This document shows, one piece after another, positions 1 through 11,983 of a stretch of 64,000 nucleotides of DNA. The stretch is from Diadema setosum (Eukaryota; Echinodermata; Echinoidea; Diadematoida; Diadematidae). The notes beneath the pieces are model-generated. The model worked only from the letters and a program-made list of their open reading frames with translations. It did no database searches and was not told the origin of the DNA. How positions within the stretch are numbered: the stretch's first letter is position 1; every line of letters starts with the position of its first letter. Where the stretch lies: positions 18,548,100-18,612,099 of the forward strand of contig CM067059.1 in assembly GCA_033980235.1 (NCBI GenBank), in the 5' to 3' direction. The translations under genes and the position numbers were made by a program.

Positions 1-1552
1 GACATATTGTAGACAAACTCGGATTGTACTGTAGTGAGCTCTTCATGAATCAACGTGTCTGTGTACGTACAGTATACAAATGTACCAACAGCGTGCCCGA
101 GCTTAAAAGCACAACATACACCTGCAGAATGTACAGCTGCACAATGTGCCGAACAGTCACAGAAAGGTCGGCTGGCCTGGTGAACATATTGTCACATTGT
201 CACGTGAACCGGAAAGGCAATGAGATGACATCATTTATACAGGTATATATGTGATTTTGCATTTATGCTCCCCCATGAAACATGATTAGTCAGAATCGCT
301 GATCATAAACCAGCTTTTTGTGTGGTTTGAAACGATGTTTTGAAACGGTGTTCATATCAAAATGAGCAAGGATGTAACCACGTTTTGCACTAATCATGTT
401 TCAAAATGCTGATTCCGGCCTGAAAAGAGGAAGCATAAACACAGTTTAAGATGCTGTTGATGGAGATGGAGATGGGTTTGAAGTTGAAAAGGTGAGACTG
501 CATGGGGGTTATAATCAGTGAACGAGAACAAAACTGAGATATCTTAAGGTTTCCAACAGGCCAAGCCGCCAATCATCGACTGCAAAGACAGCCGCAAGCA
601 GAGCAGGAATAGCTACATTTTGTGAACTGACAGAAATAAATGTCCTTTTCTACTTTATTTCGAGGATGCAATAATCAATGAAAGTCTAGCCTAAGCTGCA
701 TTATCTTGTAATGAGGAGAGCTAGGTCCAGGTCTAAGAGGTCTACATTCAGACTTTTAAATTTAAGGCAGTTGCAGTCATAGGGATCGTGAGGGAGCAGT
801 GGACGGAGGCCCGGGGAACCCGGCGGTGGGTATACCACACTGTCTTGGGAAGGGGCTCAGGACTGCTACCCTCCATAGCACTATCCTGTGACAAGCATGT
901 GGAGGGCAGCCAAGAGTGTGTAAGCTCCTCGGATGCCAAGGCCAGGAGGAGGGTTGAACACATCGCGGGCTTTGGCACTGGCTCAGTTTAAGCTATCAGC
1001 CCCAGGAGAGTATCCGTGGCATCTGAAGGGAGCACGACCCCGGTACATGGGGTAACACTCGCAGTGCACACGACCCCCTCCCCCAATGAAAAAAGAAAAA
1101 ATTAAAGAACTAAGTATATTGACCATAAAAATAGGGGATAGGATAAATGGGGAGGTGCTGGGGCATTGCGCACCCAGGGGGACCCCAACTGATATGAAAA
1201 AATGGAAAAAAACTGACAATTTCAAAGTGTGGAGGCCACAGGCCAAAATGCTTGAACTACCCAGCAGGATAAGAGAGCCAAGGACATGTCTTAACTCTCA
1301 GAGTTAAAAAGAGGATGATTTATGGACGTACTTGCTTACTTGCTCTTGGAATTGCGCTTAGCCAATAAAATAGCATACTTTGAGAGACGGGTGGCCAGTT
1401 GTATTCAATGGAGATCACAATCATCAAAGGAACAATCCAAAACTGATTGTCCAACATTCTTAACAAAAGAGCAAAAGACTTTTGACAACTTATTCCTGCA
1501 AAAAACAACACATCATCTCAACCCAATGGAAAAATTATGATTCTAAACTTAC
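1..1552. other. Intron following the FANCM ERCC4-like exon; no recognised gene
   Basis: This stretch lies downstream of the FANCM exon on the minus strand and should be intron. Only short open frames with no recognisable product are present. A GC-rich patch at about 730-1,085 differs in composition from the AT-rich surroundings and is probably an old repeat I cannot name. I looked for the next FANCM exon and found no convincing one. Confidence 0.5.
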
Positions 1553-1733
1553 CATTAAGGGTACGTTTCTCAACTCCCATTCTGGTGCTGGTTATGTAAT
1601 CACACCCTTGGAGCTGGCACACCACTGGGTCAAGTCCATGAGTGATAGTCAGACTGGACACAATGTGTGGGGCACTTGCTAGCTCCCTGGAATCCACCAG
1701 AATGACTGGCAGAGGAACGTCATCAGTTGATGC
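1553..1733 (-). CDS. FANCM: FANCM exon: start of the ERCC4-like nuclease domain
   Basis: FANCM is a DNA translocase that remodels stalled forks and recruits the Fanconi anaemia core complex. Its C-terminus carries an XPF/ERCC4-like domain that binds FAAP24. The exon encodes 60 codons plus one base. It contains VDSRE near residue 13, then a hydrophobic helix, then GCDYITSTRMGVEKR, which is the order expected for the first half of an ERCC4 fold. On the minus strand the acceptor is CTCCTGCAG at about 1,734 and the donor is AATG/GTAAGT at 1,552. It enters in phase 0 and leaves in phase 1. VDSRE is the classic nuclease motif, whereas the human protein, as I remember it, has lost it. The canonical ERK is here EKR, so activity is uncertain. 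The FANCM assignment rests on remembered similarity and on the order relative to the exon at 52,419-53,488. An XPF/Hef-type paralogue is the alternative. Confidence 0.83.
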
Positions 1734-2369
1734 CTGCAGGAGCAAATGTGATAGCACTTAATAGGCATGTCAAGTGACTGCAAATAATGTGGCTACACAG
1801 CCATATGAGAATCAGCAAATATGATTATTTTCTACTTCTGATATTTTCCTCTATGTAATCATTCAATGAATATCATATTTACTAATTAGGGTAGCCATTA
1901 CATCTGTTGGTGTTTATGCATCTCTCCTCACCCCATGTATTTTAGTGTTTGTGACGCAGATTACTTATGACACTTCTTTTTTCCTTATTCACTGTCTGCA
2001 CCTTGACATCTTGTATTTATCCAATGCATCCTAACGAACACAGTTTCATTATTCACTGCGCATTCCAGTCATTACCAACTGCTGGGTCATTATCACATGT
2101 GAACGCTGTGTGCCATGTATATATGCTTACTGACTTAATGTTGTTCTTCAAACTTGTTTCCAAGAGACGTACGGTAATCTCAGCCATGAACATGTCTTTC
2201 TGATAAACAAGTCATTATTCAACCTGTGTTTGTCTACCTCTAATAATGGATGAGCCTATATGAATGCAATCTTTTCTTTTATCATATCAAACGAAATAAA
2301 TGATTATCAGCCAGCTGACATGAGTTCCCTTCTAAATTCTTATGATCGTGAAGAAGGTGACAACTAACA
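1734..2369. other. Left end of the giant FANCM intron; nothing recognised
   Basis: AT-rich sequence directly upstream of the acceptor of the ERCC4-like exon. A pyrimidine-rich stretch ends in CTCCTGCAG. I see no repeat with clear ends and no coding signal here. Confidence 0.4.
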
Positions 2370-2558
2370 ATGTCTCTGCTTGAATGCACTTTCTCACTAC
2401 CACCTGAAAAAAAAATATTACTTTATCTCATTTACACATTAACAAACTCTTTTGTTTCACATTTCAACATTAGAAACCTCAATAAAAATTTTGAACAAGT
2501 AGTATCATTCCTCAATGAATTACAAATTGAACTCAACATTGTCGGTCTCAGTAAGGCT

Positions 2559-2640
2559 CAAGGAAACGTCACCTTCTTCTCTATTTAGCATTTACCCCTC
2601 AAGGAAACGTCACCTTCTTCTCTATTTAGCATTTACCCCT
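2559..2640 (+). repeat. Perfect 41-bp tandem duplication in the LINE
   Basis: The 41 bases at 2,559-2,599 are repeated without change at 2,600-2,640, immediately left of the inserted MITE. Both copies hold ACGTCACCTTCTTCTC. The duplication is recent and may be linked to the insertion event. Confidence 0.85.
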
Positions 2641-3332
2641 TTTATACTGCCCACAACTTTTAGCTCGCTTCTGAAGCGAGCTAACTTTAGCTTGGGCCAA
2701 GTCGTTTTATACAGCCATTCTCGACCACCCAAGGTTACATGCAAGACCAGACCTATCGCCCCACCCCAACTCCCAATCAGCCTGCTGTCCTTTTCACCAG
2801 CGTGAAAATTCAGTGACAATTTTCATGCTTACTTTTACGAGTACAAATTCAGTTCCGCTGTTATACATTACTCTCGAAATTCAACCAGTCATTGGCATCC
2901 TATAGTGTACGCACTGCACCGGTCTACTATTTTGTTTTTCAACATTTTATCATGCCCTTTGCTAGTTCAAAGAGTGAACTGGGAGTTTTACCGAACAGCG
3001 AACAGTGACAGCAGTGTATAAAATACTATCAGTGCATGCGATGTATAATACACAGCATGCCGGTGGCAACAGTACAGCAGATAACGTAATACATATTGGC
3101 AACCCGGAAGCACTGTACACGATTTCCGGTCACAGGTCAGTGGACTTAGCCCGAGCTAAACTCGCGTACCTTTAATACTGAAGTTAGCTCGGACCTGAAG
3201 CTGACCTGATCCACCCCCCTAGAGCGGACTAACTTCAGCTCGGACTATTTTTCGACCTTTTATACCGAGAGTTAGCTTAATTGCTTCAGGTCCGCACCTG
3301 AAGCGAGCTAACTCCCAGTATAAAAGGGGTAA
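2633..3332. mobile_element. MITE with TTACCCCTTTTATACTG inverted ends
   Basis: The left end TTACCCCTTTTATACTG is mirrored by CAGTATAAAAGGGGTAA at the right. Both ends are followed inward by an AGCTCGCTTC palindrome (GCTCGCTTCTGAAGCGAGC on the left). There is no ORF. It interrupts the LINE endonuclease: the reading resumes with the NNRTIKRGGG segment just to its right. Confidence 0.8.
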
Positions 3333-3772
3333 TTGATGGTTTTGAATTAGTTACCAACAACAGGACTATTAAAAGAGGTGGTGGTGTAGGCTTCTATATG
3401 TCCTACAAAATTTAAACTACACATTGTTACATGTATACTGTATTATGTTATAATATTATGTTAATTCACAGACCTCGACACTCCAGTTCTAGTGAATTTA
3501 TTGTGCTATTTCAGTCTTCTCTCTGATGATTACTAATTGATAATAAGACATGCTTCATTATGGGTGATTTCAATATAGATCTTCAAGATTGTAATGATAC
3601 TTCAATATGTCAAGATTGTAAGTTGTCAAAACCCTTCATTCCTCTTCTCAGGAACCCTACTCGAATATCTGATGTTACGCCTACTCTTATTGATAATATA
3701 TTTGTTAATTATTTATCTCTTGATGTTACTTATGGTATTGTTGTTTCGGATCTCACTGATCATTTCCTAATA

Positions 3773-4615
3773 CAGTATTCATCGCATAATCGGGACAGGT
3801 TGGGAGTAGCAAACACGGCCGCTTTAAGCGGGGTGCCCAATTTCGCGATGAGCACTCACCATACACTAACGGCATACGACATGTACATGTAGTGCACACA
3901 CACACGCATACTGACGTACTGTACATGTACATGAATACACAACCACGCTACCCCTCGGCGCGACCCTCTAGCTCTCCCTGCATTCTCGCAATGATGTAGA
4001 GTAATCGCAACCGGGTTCTTCTTCTGTCACCTCTCTCCGAACACAAAATATGTGGATTAAAAGCTAGCACTTTCTTAAACATTCATAAAATTCTTGAATA
4101 CGTAGGGCGTTCCGTATAAATATATATCCACAACCATGGGAAACGATTACCCCGAACTGATGTGGGAACGTCAATGAAAAGTCCTTCAATCACTCAATCA
4201 TCACGGCTTGATTGTTTACTTGCCGCGATCACTGCACTGTACATGTGTTGTCAATATGTAGCGATCTAGCTCGCCATACACATGTACAGAAAAGCGAAGG
4301 CGGGCAGCGAGCTGAAATGTACGTGTACTGGATGGACGGAGGTCAAAACACACCAGTCCGAAGCTTGCTCTGTAAGTTCGATGTAAACGACAACTGAAAG
4401 GGAATCTCTGAAATATTGTTGTGGTATTTTGGTAGATTTTTTGTGTAAAATATCAACAAAATCAAAGATCGCTTGAAGAAAAATCGTCCCGTTTATCAGA
4501 GGTCCCCGCCCGATTATCCAGTGAAAATAACGTGCATTGGAACTGTTTCTGGGAAGCGTATGTCATTTAAGTGAGGTTCCCGATTATCAGATGCCCGATT
4601 ATGCGATGAATACTG
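3773..4615. mobile_element. Nonautonomous pogo/Tigger-like element, TA target duplication
   Basis: It has inverted ends CAGTATTCATCGCATAATCG and CGATTATGCGATGAATACTG, each flanked by TA (3,771-3,772 and 4,616-4,617). CAGT ends with a TA duplication are typical of Tc1/mariner-pogo relatives. There is no transposase frame in the 843 bp. The GATTATC and ATAATCGGG words recur subterminally. It interrupts the LINE endonuclease after SDLTDHFLIQ. Confidence 0.85.
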
Positions 4616-4977
4616 TATATGCGCTGGTAACGCAGTTTTCTACTAGGAAAATACCAACCCTCAACTCGGGTTTTCGTGACTTGTCCGAATGTATCCCTTG
4701 ATAGACTTAGGGAGGGATAGAGGTCAGTTGATTGGTTCCCTCTTTATAATCAAAGAAATGTCAATTTGTCCTTTGATGTTTCTATGAACATCCTTATAAC
4801 TAATCATAATGTTTATATACCTTTGTCAACATGATCCATATTGAATTACAAGAAAGTACCAAGACCATGGATCTCAAAGTCCCTTCTTGTATATGTAGGT
4901 CTCTCAATAGGAAGAATGAACTGTTTTGCAAATACAGAAAATCTACAAATGTGACGAAATCCCATTACATTTGTTAA

Positions 4978-5531
4978 AGGTAGGGAATCCCATTTGCATG
5001 CCTTAAATGAAGAGTTGTATAAATACAGTGGTATGTTGAAGAGAGTATCATTTTAGAAACTCCCATAAAGTATTGAAAGTGGAAGGTAACATTTAGTACA
5101 TTTTTATTGACCGTTAGATTTTGAAGTGAATTTTTTTTTGGGCTCACCGTAAATTCCAGTACATTACCAGGCTACCTTTGCAGACCCATGCACTGCATGT
5201 GTGTCCATCATGTATATTTTGTGAAGAAAGTTCATCAAAACTTACAAACATTTCTATATACATTCTTGCCACACACTCTATATGTTATTACATCAGCTCT
5301 TATACTTTTAGATTTGTGTTTATAGATAAAAAAAATACAAAAGACTGCAACAAAAAGGCTTAAGTGTGGCTGACACACAGAACTACTGAGTAGTTGAGTT
5401 TTGTGCATTATTCAAATTGTAGATAACTGTTGACTTCCAAATTTCTCAGCAGTGGCCTAAACAAGTCCCCTGAGGTTTATATTTAATGTTTTGCTGCATT
5501 TTGGGAGGTCTGTAAAAGGTATCCCCTACCT
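4978..5531. mobile_element. TTAA-flanked MITE, AGGTAGGGAATCCC ends
   Basis: Left end AGGTAGGGAATCCC and right end GGTATCCCCTACCT are inverted repeats. TTAA lies on both sides (4,974-4,977 and 5,532-5,535). A TTAA duplication points to piggyBac or Kolobok mobilisation. It is noncoding, 554 bp, and sits in the LINE linker region. Confidence 0.82.
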
Positions 5532-5533
5532 TT

Positions 5534-5809
5534 AAGCCTCGGTCACAACCCACTGTGCGTGTTTATAGTCTGTACGTTTTTGGTGGAGACCACGGCATTC
5601 ACGTTTTTGTGAAAATGTGGGGAAGGAGTGGCAAGAGCAGGGAGTACAGTGTACGTCAACCCACACTTATCCATAGCCCGAAAGCATTGAAAGTTCTTTG
5701 TGTCCAAAAAGTGCTACAGTGTGTCTGTGTACAGATCCCTAAGTTTTGGCCAAGTTTTTGCAAGGAGACAGTGCATACTTGCAAGTATGGCGGGTTGTGA
5801 CCGAGGCTT
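5534..5809. mobile_element. Short MITE with AAGCCTCGGTCACAACCC inverted ends
   Basis: AAGCCTCGGTCACAACCC at the left is mirrored by GGGTTGTGACCGAGGCTT at the right. It abuts the TTAA-flanked MITE, sharing a few bases. Length is about 276 bp and it is noncoding. The target duplication is not clear to me. Confidence 0.78.
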
Positions 5810-6190
5810 CACCGAAATACACTTACTTCTTTGTTACGTTTAGCCAAGCAACTATATATTTCCAGTCAGTTTAAACAATTAAGTTTGACATAAAAGAGTA
5901 TGTCGAGGGTGATAAACACAGCTCTGATATCCAGCACTGTTACAATTCCCCTACCGGCATTTCTAAAAATGGTCAAGTTGACGATCCAGAGGTAATAGTG
6001 GATGTACTTAATGATCATTTTGACAACTTAGGGCCAGATCTTGCCGGCAAAATACAAAATTTCCATACAACTTTTCATGCATTTCTAAAAGACAGGAATG
6101 CACAGACTCTGTTTTCATTCCTATCGTTGAAGAAGAAATAAAAGAAATTGTTGATAGCCCAAATATTAACCCTATATCTGTCACATACGC

Positions 6191-7077
6191 CGTAGCCAGA
6201 CTGCTCAGACATTTTGCAGTGCACAGAAACAAGATTGTTGATGGCCATTTCTGATTATTATTATTGACATTAATGTGTCATGTTACACATCATTTGAAAG
6301 CTTATGGTCTAAACTTTCATTTTCCATAATAATCTGAGTGAAGGCACACTTCAATCTTAAGTAGGACGCCCTCTTATGTCACATAATTATCAATGCAGAC
6401 TTATTTCTACATGTTACCACCTCATTTTTCCACAACATGAGCTTGCATCACAAAAAGGTCTCATAGATGTTGTAGACAATTCAGCTTTCAGATGGTATGA
6501 TTTTTTTTCATCAATAGCATCAGTACTTTTCATTTTATGAACAAAAGTCTGTGGCAATTACAACCTAGATTTCACACATTTTGTGTAATTTCTGATTTTG
6601 TGAGTGATGTTGGCCTGAAAGTAGACAAAGCGTGTTTGTATCTTGTCAAGCTGAAAATATAAATTGAATTGTGCTTTTTTTCTTTCAAATTTATATTAAT
6701 CTTGTCCTATGATAATGCCATAATGATAAGATAATCTAAGGATAGAAAATGTTACCGGGGGTATTGAAAATATTCAGACGTTGGAGTGTCCATGCATTCC
6801 AGTTGATCATCATATGCTAGTCTACGACTTTCTGCACTTTCCTTATTGAAACAGAATTAACTATCACAGCAGTCATTTTCTTTATGATAAACCTGCATTG
6901 AACTGAAGTTTTGCATAGTGACGGTTTCATCATGTAATAATAATAAACAGTCAAACATACCCCAACATCAAGACTGTACAGCTTCAGGCCGCCAGCAGGA
7001 AGCTACTGTAACCCTATTGCTCCTTACACCTGCCCCGCTGGCCCCGGCTAACTAGAGACCCATTGCACTGCTGTTAT
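6191..7077. other. AT-rich intron between LINE remnant and palindrome
   Basis: No coding signal beyond the LINE decay. A somewhat GC-richer strip at about 6,975-7,045 precedes the palindrome. Confidence 0.4.
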
Positions 7078-8460
7078 AGTCTGGTAGGAATGGGGGGTCC
7101 CCATGCACCCTCTGAACACATTTTTTTAACTTACTTTTTTGTAACCCACTTTTTTGTAACCCTTAGGGTGTCTAGTTAATGAATTTTTTTGTTCCGAAGA
7201 AAAAATCGTGTCCCATGGGGGTCATTGGCGGCCATCTTGGATTTTCAGGAAAAATCATTAATTTCCATATCTTTTCAACTACACAGCATAAAATTACAAA
7301 TAAAGCATTTCTTCAGGGTAAATGTGACATGAGGAATTGATTGAAATGGTTGTTTACATGATAAAAGCAAGTTTGAAACAAGAAGAGGCTAAAAATATGA
7401 AAATTTCAGTGTAATTTACACCGAAAAATACCCAAGTAGTTTAACTTTTGATTTACACAACAAACAGGGACAAATAAATCATTTCTTAAGAGTTAGTACG
7501 GCATGAGGAATCGTTTGAGATACATGATTAAAGCAAGTTTCATACAAGAAAAGTAAAAAAAAAGCGAGAAAAACCAGTGTCGTTTAGTCTAGAAATTGCC
7601 CAAATAGTCCATATACATACATGACAATCTCACACCTCATAAGAGTGACTAACCACTTTGTCTTAACAGTCTGGTAGGAATGGGGGGGGGGGGGGGGTCC
7701 CCATGCACCCTCCTTTTTGTATCCCTTAGGGTGTCTATTTGATAACTTTTTTTTCTTTCCAAGTAAAAATCGTGTCACATGGGGATAATTGGCGGCCATC
7801 TTGGATTTGCGAGGAAAATCATTAATTTCTATAACTTTTGAACTTTCCAACATACAAGGACAAATTAAATATTTCTTCAGGGTAAATGTGGCATGAGGAA
7901 TCGGTTGAGATGGTTATTTACATGATTAAAACAAGTCTGATACAAGAAAAGTCCAAAAAATGCGAATAAACAGTGTCGTTTACTCTAGAAATTGCCCAAT
8001 AAGTCTATATATATGACAATCTCCTATCTCATAACAGTGACTAATCACTTTGTCTTTATAGTCTTGTAGGAATGGGGGATGCCCATGCACCCTCCTTTTT
8101 TGTATCCCTTAGGGTGTCTATTTAATGCTTTTTTTTTTTGGTTTCCTAGTAAATCCCAAGTAAGTCCCATGGGGGTCATTGGCGGCCATCTTGGATTTGC
8201 GAGGAAAATCTTTAATTTCTATAACTTTTGAATTTCACAACATACAGGGACAAATATAACATTTCTTCAGGGTAAATGTATCATGAGGAATCGATTGAGA
8301 TGGTTATTTACATGATTAAAGCAAGCTTGATACAAGAAAAGTACAAAATATGAAAAATTCAGTGTCGTTTACACTGTAGAGTACCCAAATAATCCGTATA
8401 GTACATACATGACAAACTACTTCACAAAAGTGACTTATCACTTTTTCTTTAGATCATAGC
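7078..8460. repeat. Three ~385-bp tandem units at the left palindrome end
   Basis: Units begin at about 7,078, 7,672 and 8,060 with TCTGGTAGGAATGGGG or a variant. Each carries CCCTTAGGGTGTCTA, GGCGGCCATCTTGGAT and TTCTTCAGGGTAAATGT. The first is longest. Two corresponding inverted units lie at about 12,800-13,999. Confidence 0.82.
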
Positions 8461-9229
8461 TCAAATATGGTGTTTTGTATCAAAAAAACATTCAACATAA
8501 TCCCCCCCCCAAAAATGAACTCCAAGCATTTTGATGCCTCACTTGTTGAAATCAAGTGAAGAATGTAAGCACTATGGCAATTCATATGCAAATACCCCTA
8601 AAAAAATAGCAGATCAAAAGAGGTAAACATACAAATTTCGATAACAACATGTGAAAGTGACTCATCGACAAAAATAAAACCTATAATGAAATTGAACACT
8701 TTTTTGTGAGCATTCTATTTCATTTAATTTTGTATTTGAAGAGTTTCAGTTGGGGTACTTTCATGAAAGCAATCACTCTGCCAAAATGCTCTGTCAATTC
8801 AACATTTTAGGTGCCAAAATGTTATCATTAAAACTTATTTAAGATTAAGTTAAAAGTGGTTTATTCAGAAGTATTTGTTTAAAGCCTTCCTGTCTGAAAA
8901 TAAACATATGAATTTCACTTGACAGCCAGAAATCCACTCAGTGAATAGAAACTGCTATATTAATGTGGATTGCGGCAACTGATTTTGGAATATATGCATA
9001 CGAATCGCTATTGTGCTTACATTCTGTATTCTATTTCAACAAAAGAAAGTTGAAATTGTTTGAAATTAACTTTTCTTTCAAATTCTTTTAAAAGTTGTCT
9101 GATACAAGACACAATATTTAAGCTAGGATCAAAAGACAAAGTGGTTAGTCACATTTTGTGACTTGTGTATATGTTTTCCATGAAGTATGGAATTAACATA
9201 TATCGAGAAAAGTAACACAATATGACTTC

Positions 9230-10924
9230 ACTTTGTCAAAAGTATTCTGAATTCTCATCCTGTGCAATTATACAAACCACAGAAGCGGTAAGCGATATGT
9301 TAGCTTTTGGTTTCACACTTCTGTACTTTCCAGTCATCATCAAAACGATCATTGTAATCAATGACTGGCTGCTCCTCTTCATCCTCCTCCATCTATGCAG
9401 TAATTTTCTGAAGCAAGTCAATGAGGGAATTGGGAAGGATAGGGCCAGTTGACCACACTGGCTCCATGATACCGAAGGCTGTCTTCTGCCGCCCTTGTCC
9501 AGGATCAAAGGGGTTAGCGCACCAGAAGATTGGCTGGTCAGCTCGCTTAAAGGACAAGTTCACCTTCATAAACACAAGGATTGAGAGAATGCAGCAACAT
9601 CAGTAGAACACATCAGTGAAAGTTTGAGGAAAATTGGACAATCGATGCAAAAGTTATGAATTTTAAAAATTTTTGTGTTGGAACCGCTGGATGAGGAGAC
9701 TACTAAGGCTCGTGATGTCATATGAGTACAACAGTATAAAGAAAATGTAAAGAAAATTCAACATATTTTCACTTTTTTCACATAATAAAAGAGCACTTGA
9801 CTTGCCTCTTTCTAAAGGCAATGGGAATAATATTACCCATAACATATGTCAGTAACAAGTCAAGGGAATGTGTACTTTTTTTCAAAAGATGAAATTTTGT
9901 GAAATTCTCTTTATATTTTCCTTATATTGTTGTACGCATATGACATCATACACTGCAGTAGTCTTGTCATCCAGTGGTGACTGCACAAAAACTTCAAAAA
10001 TTCATAACTTTTGAACGGATTGTCCGATTTTCCTCAAACTTTCAATGATGTGTTCTACTAATATTGCTACATTCTCTCAATCCTTATGTTAATGAAGGTG
10101 AACTTGTCCTTTAAAGATGGCAAGGTGGTAGTTCACACGTTGAAAGTGTGGGATAAGGTAGCCTCTGCCAGGTGGGAGCATGGAAAAATCCACCTTGGAT
10201 TTGGTCATCAGTTGCTCGCCCTCTCCCACCATCTGCTTCAGCATGATGCTGCGGGCACCATTAATAGACTTCTCCCGGGCCTTGCTATACATTTAAGGCA
10301 TGTGAATGCTTCAATGTCATCTGTCACATCTGGCTCCTTAGACCACCCATCATCAAGATTTCTGAGGAAAAAAACATTGGCACATTATCAAGTCATATTT
10401 TAAGATTTCAGTAGTGTTTATTATGATATAATACTGTGCAACTTACTAGATTTCAGTAAAATATTTTTGAAATTATATCAGACTACTCTCATCTGAATGT
10501 TGTGTCGTACATGGGGTGGCTTTGTAGATTCTTAGGGGTCCAACTTTGCCCAACCCTTGAAGGCACTTAATTGTTACATCTTCCCCGGTTAACACATATA
10601 ACCCAAGTATTGTGGTACAGTAGTATGCTCCCTTTGATTCTGTATTCCAGTTCACTGACATTCAAAATCTGGCAATACTTGACACTTCGTTTTAAATATT
10701 AAGGAAGATACTACATTGTAGAAGTGAGGGGGATGAATTAAGCATGGGGCAAGGGGATCAAGAAAATGTCTGTGTCTTGAGTCCTCACCAAAGCTACCTT
10801 GTATGCAAACTTAGTGGCGCACTTGAGGTATGCTCTGGACCACGACCCTGGTGTCCGTCTCCTCCTGGTTAGAAAGCCGCTCATGGATATCGCGTATCGT
10901 CTCCTGGAACACATCATTGTGTAA
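9230..10924 (-). pseudogene. Left-arm copy of a transposon-associated protein (C-terminal half)
   Basis: Read outward from the palindrome centre on the minus strand. Pieces are NQEETDTRVV (about 10,865), then NLDDGWSKEPDVTDDIEAFTCL (about 10,345), KSINGARSIMLKQMVGEG, SKVDFSMLPPGRGYLIPH and QRVNYHLAIFK (10,292-10,110). After the MITE the reading continues with RADQPIFW, NPFDPGQGRQKT, IMEPVWSTGPILP and SLIDLLQKI (9,548-9,400). Stops and frame changes break it. I recall similar HEEADTR...LPPC...GW...LEPxW..GxILP proteins as uncharacterised, often multicopy, predicted proteins of marine invertebrates. I cannot name the family or its function. The reading is continuous across the excised MITE. Confidence 0.65.
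9551..10110. mobile_element. TTAA-flanked MITE inside the left palindrome arm
   Basis: Ends are AGGACAAGTTCACCTTCAT and ATGAAGGTGAACTTGTCCT, with TTAA on both sides (9,547-9,550 and 10,111-10,114). It is noncoding, and both internal flanks contain the TTCATAACTTTTG-type word. The right arm has no counterpart, so it inserted after the palindrome formed. Confidence 0.9.
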
Positions 10925-10994
10925 ACAAAAGGAATGTAACAGCAATCACATTCTCTGAAGCTTAAGTGATTCCTGTTACATTCTTTCTATTCAC

Positions 10995-11983
10995 ACAATG
11001 ATGCGTCCCAGGAGACAATAAGCTCTATCCATGAGCTGCTGTCTAACCAGGAGATGGACACCAGGGTAGTGCTCTACCTCGAGTATTCCACTAATCTTGG
11101 GTACAAAGCAGCTGTGGTGAGGACGCCAGACACAGGCATTTTCTTGATCTTCTTGCACCATGCTTACTCCGTCACCCTCACTATCTACCTTGATAAACAG
11201 ACTGTCGAGCATTGCCAGATTGTGAATGTCGGTGAACTGGCGTACAGAATCAAAGGGAGCTGACTACTGTACCACAATACTACATACTACATGTGTTTAC
11301 CGGGGAAGATGTAACAAGTGCCTTCAAGGGTAGGGGCAAAGTTGGACCCCTAAAGAATCTACAAAGCCACCCCATGTACCATACAGCATTCAGGTGAGAG
11401 TAGTCTGACATTATAATTTCAGCAATATTTTACTGAAATGTGGTAAATTGTATACATTATAATAAACACTGCTGAAATCTTAGAACATAACTGTATAATG
11501 TGCCACTGTTTTTGCCCCTCTCATAAATCTTGGTGATGGGTGGTCTGTAGAGCCAGAGGTGACAGATGAGAGTGGAGCATTCACATGCCTAATGTATGAC
11601 CATGAGGCCTCGGAGAAGTCTATCAACAACAGCATCATCCTGAGGTAGATGGTGGGAGAGGGTGAACAAATGACGACCAACTCCAAAGTGGATTTCTCCC
11701 TGCTCCAACCTTGAAGAGACAACCTTATTTCACACATTAAATGTGTGACCCATCGCCTTATCATCTTAAAGAGAATTAAATTTTCTGGTGCTCTGTATAT
11801 GACCCCTTTGATCCTGGACAAGGATGGCAGAAGACAGCCTTCTCTATCATGGAGCCAGTGTGGTCAATTGGCCCTATCTTTCCCACCTCCTTCATTGACT
11901 TGCTTCAGAAAATTACAGAGGAGATGAAGGATGATGAAGAGGGGGAGCCAGACATTGATTACGATGATGGTTTTGTTAATGAC
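10995..11983 (+). pseudogene. Right-arm copy of the same transposon-associated protein
   Basis: Outward on the plus strand: SIHELLSNQEMDTRVVLYLEY (about 11,020), then VVRTPDTGIFLIFLHHAYSVTLTIYLDKQ (11,120-11,200). Further on are INLGDGWSVEPEVTDESGAFTCLMY (about 11,525) and MVGEGEQM..SKVDFSLL (about 11,650-11,705). The end is YDPFDPGQGWQKTAFSIMEPVW (11,800), GPIFP..FIDLLQKITEEM and an acidic tail ending in a stop at about 11,983. In-frame stops after SIILR and LLQP show it is dead. It mirrors the left-arm copy block by block, and both read away from the centre. Confidence 0.68.

Larger units (their letters stand above)
2370..6190 (+). pseudogene. Broken LINE: endonuclease and start of reverse transcriptase
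   Basis: These are remains of a non-LTR retrotransposon of the CR1/L2/Jockey type. In order there is an endonuclease start (HFNIRNLNKNFEQ and NIVGLS, about 2,455-2,560), NNRTIKRGGGVGFYMS at about 3,350-3,405, YRPxHSSS-like text at about 3,475, MGDFNIDL at 3,560, PTRI then TLIDNIF, and SDLTDHF at about 3,755. A basic linker (RPWISKSLL, about 4,855) follows, then the approach to the RT domain (DPEVIVDVLNDHFDNLGPDLAGKI and VFIPIVEEEIKEIV, about 5,985-6,170). Several frame changes and stops separate these pieces. At least four younger elements cut it: 2,633-3,332, 3,773-4,615, 4,978-5,531 and about 5,534-5,809. The RT palm with its YADD-type motif is not in the window. The matching C-terminus and tail may be at 14,611-15,625. 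Confidence 0.8.

Noticed and set aside
1086..1307. Short plus-strand frame MKKEKIKELSILTIK...
   Set aside because: A-rich random frame, no homology recognised, overlaps another open frame on the minus strand.
1340..1495. Possible next FANCM exon (acceptor TTTTTTGCAG at 1,496, donor CAA/GTAAGC near 1,340), phase-compatible
   Set aside because: It would require a 57-base intron, and the translation (SFALLLRMLDNQFW...) does not convincingly continue the ERCC4 fold.
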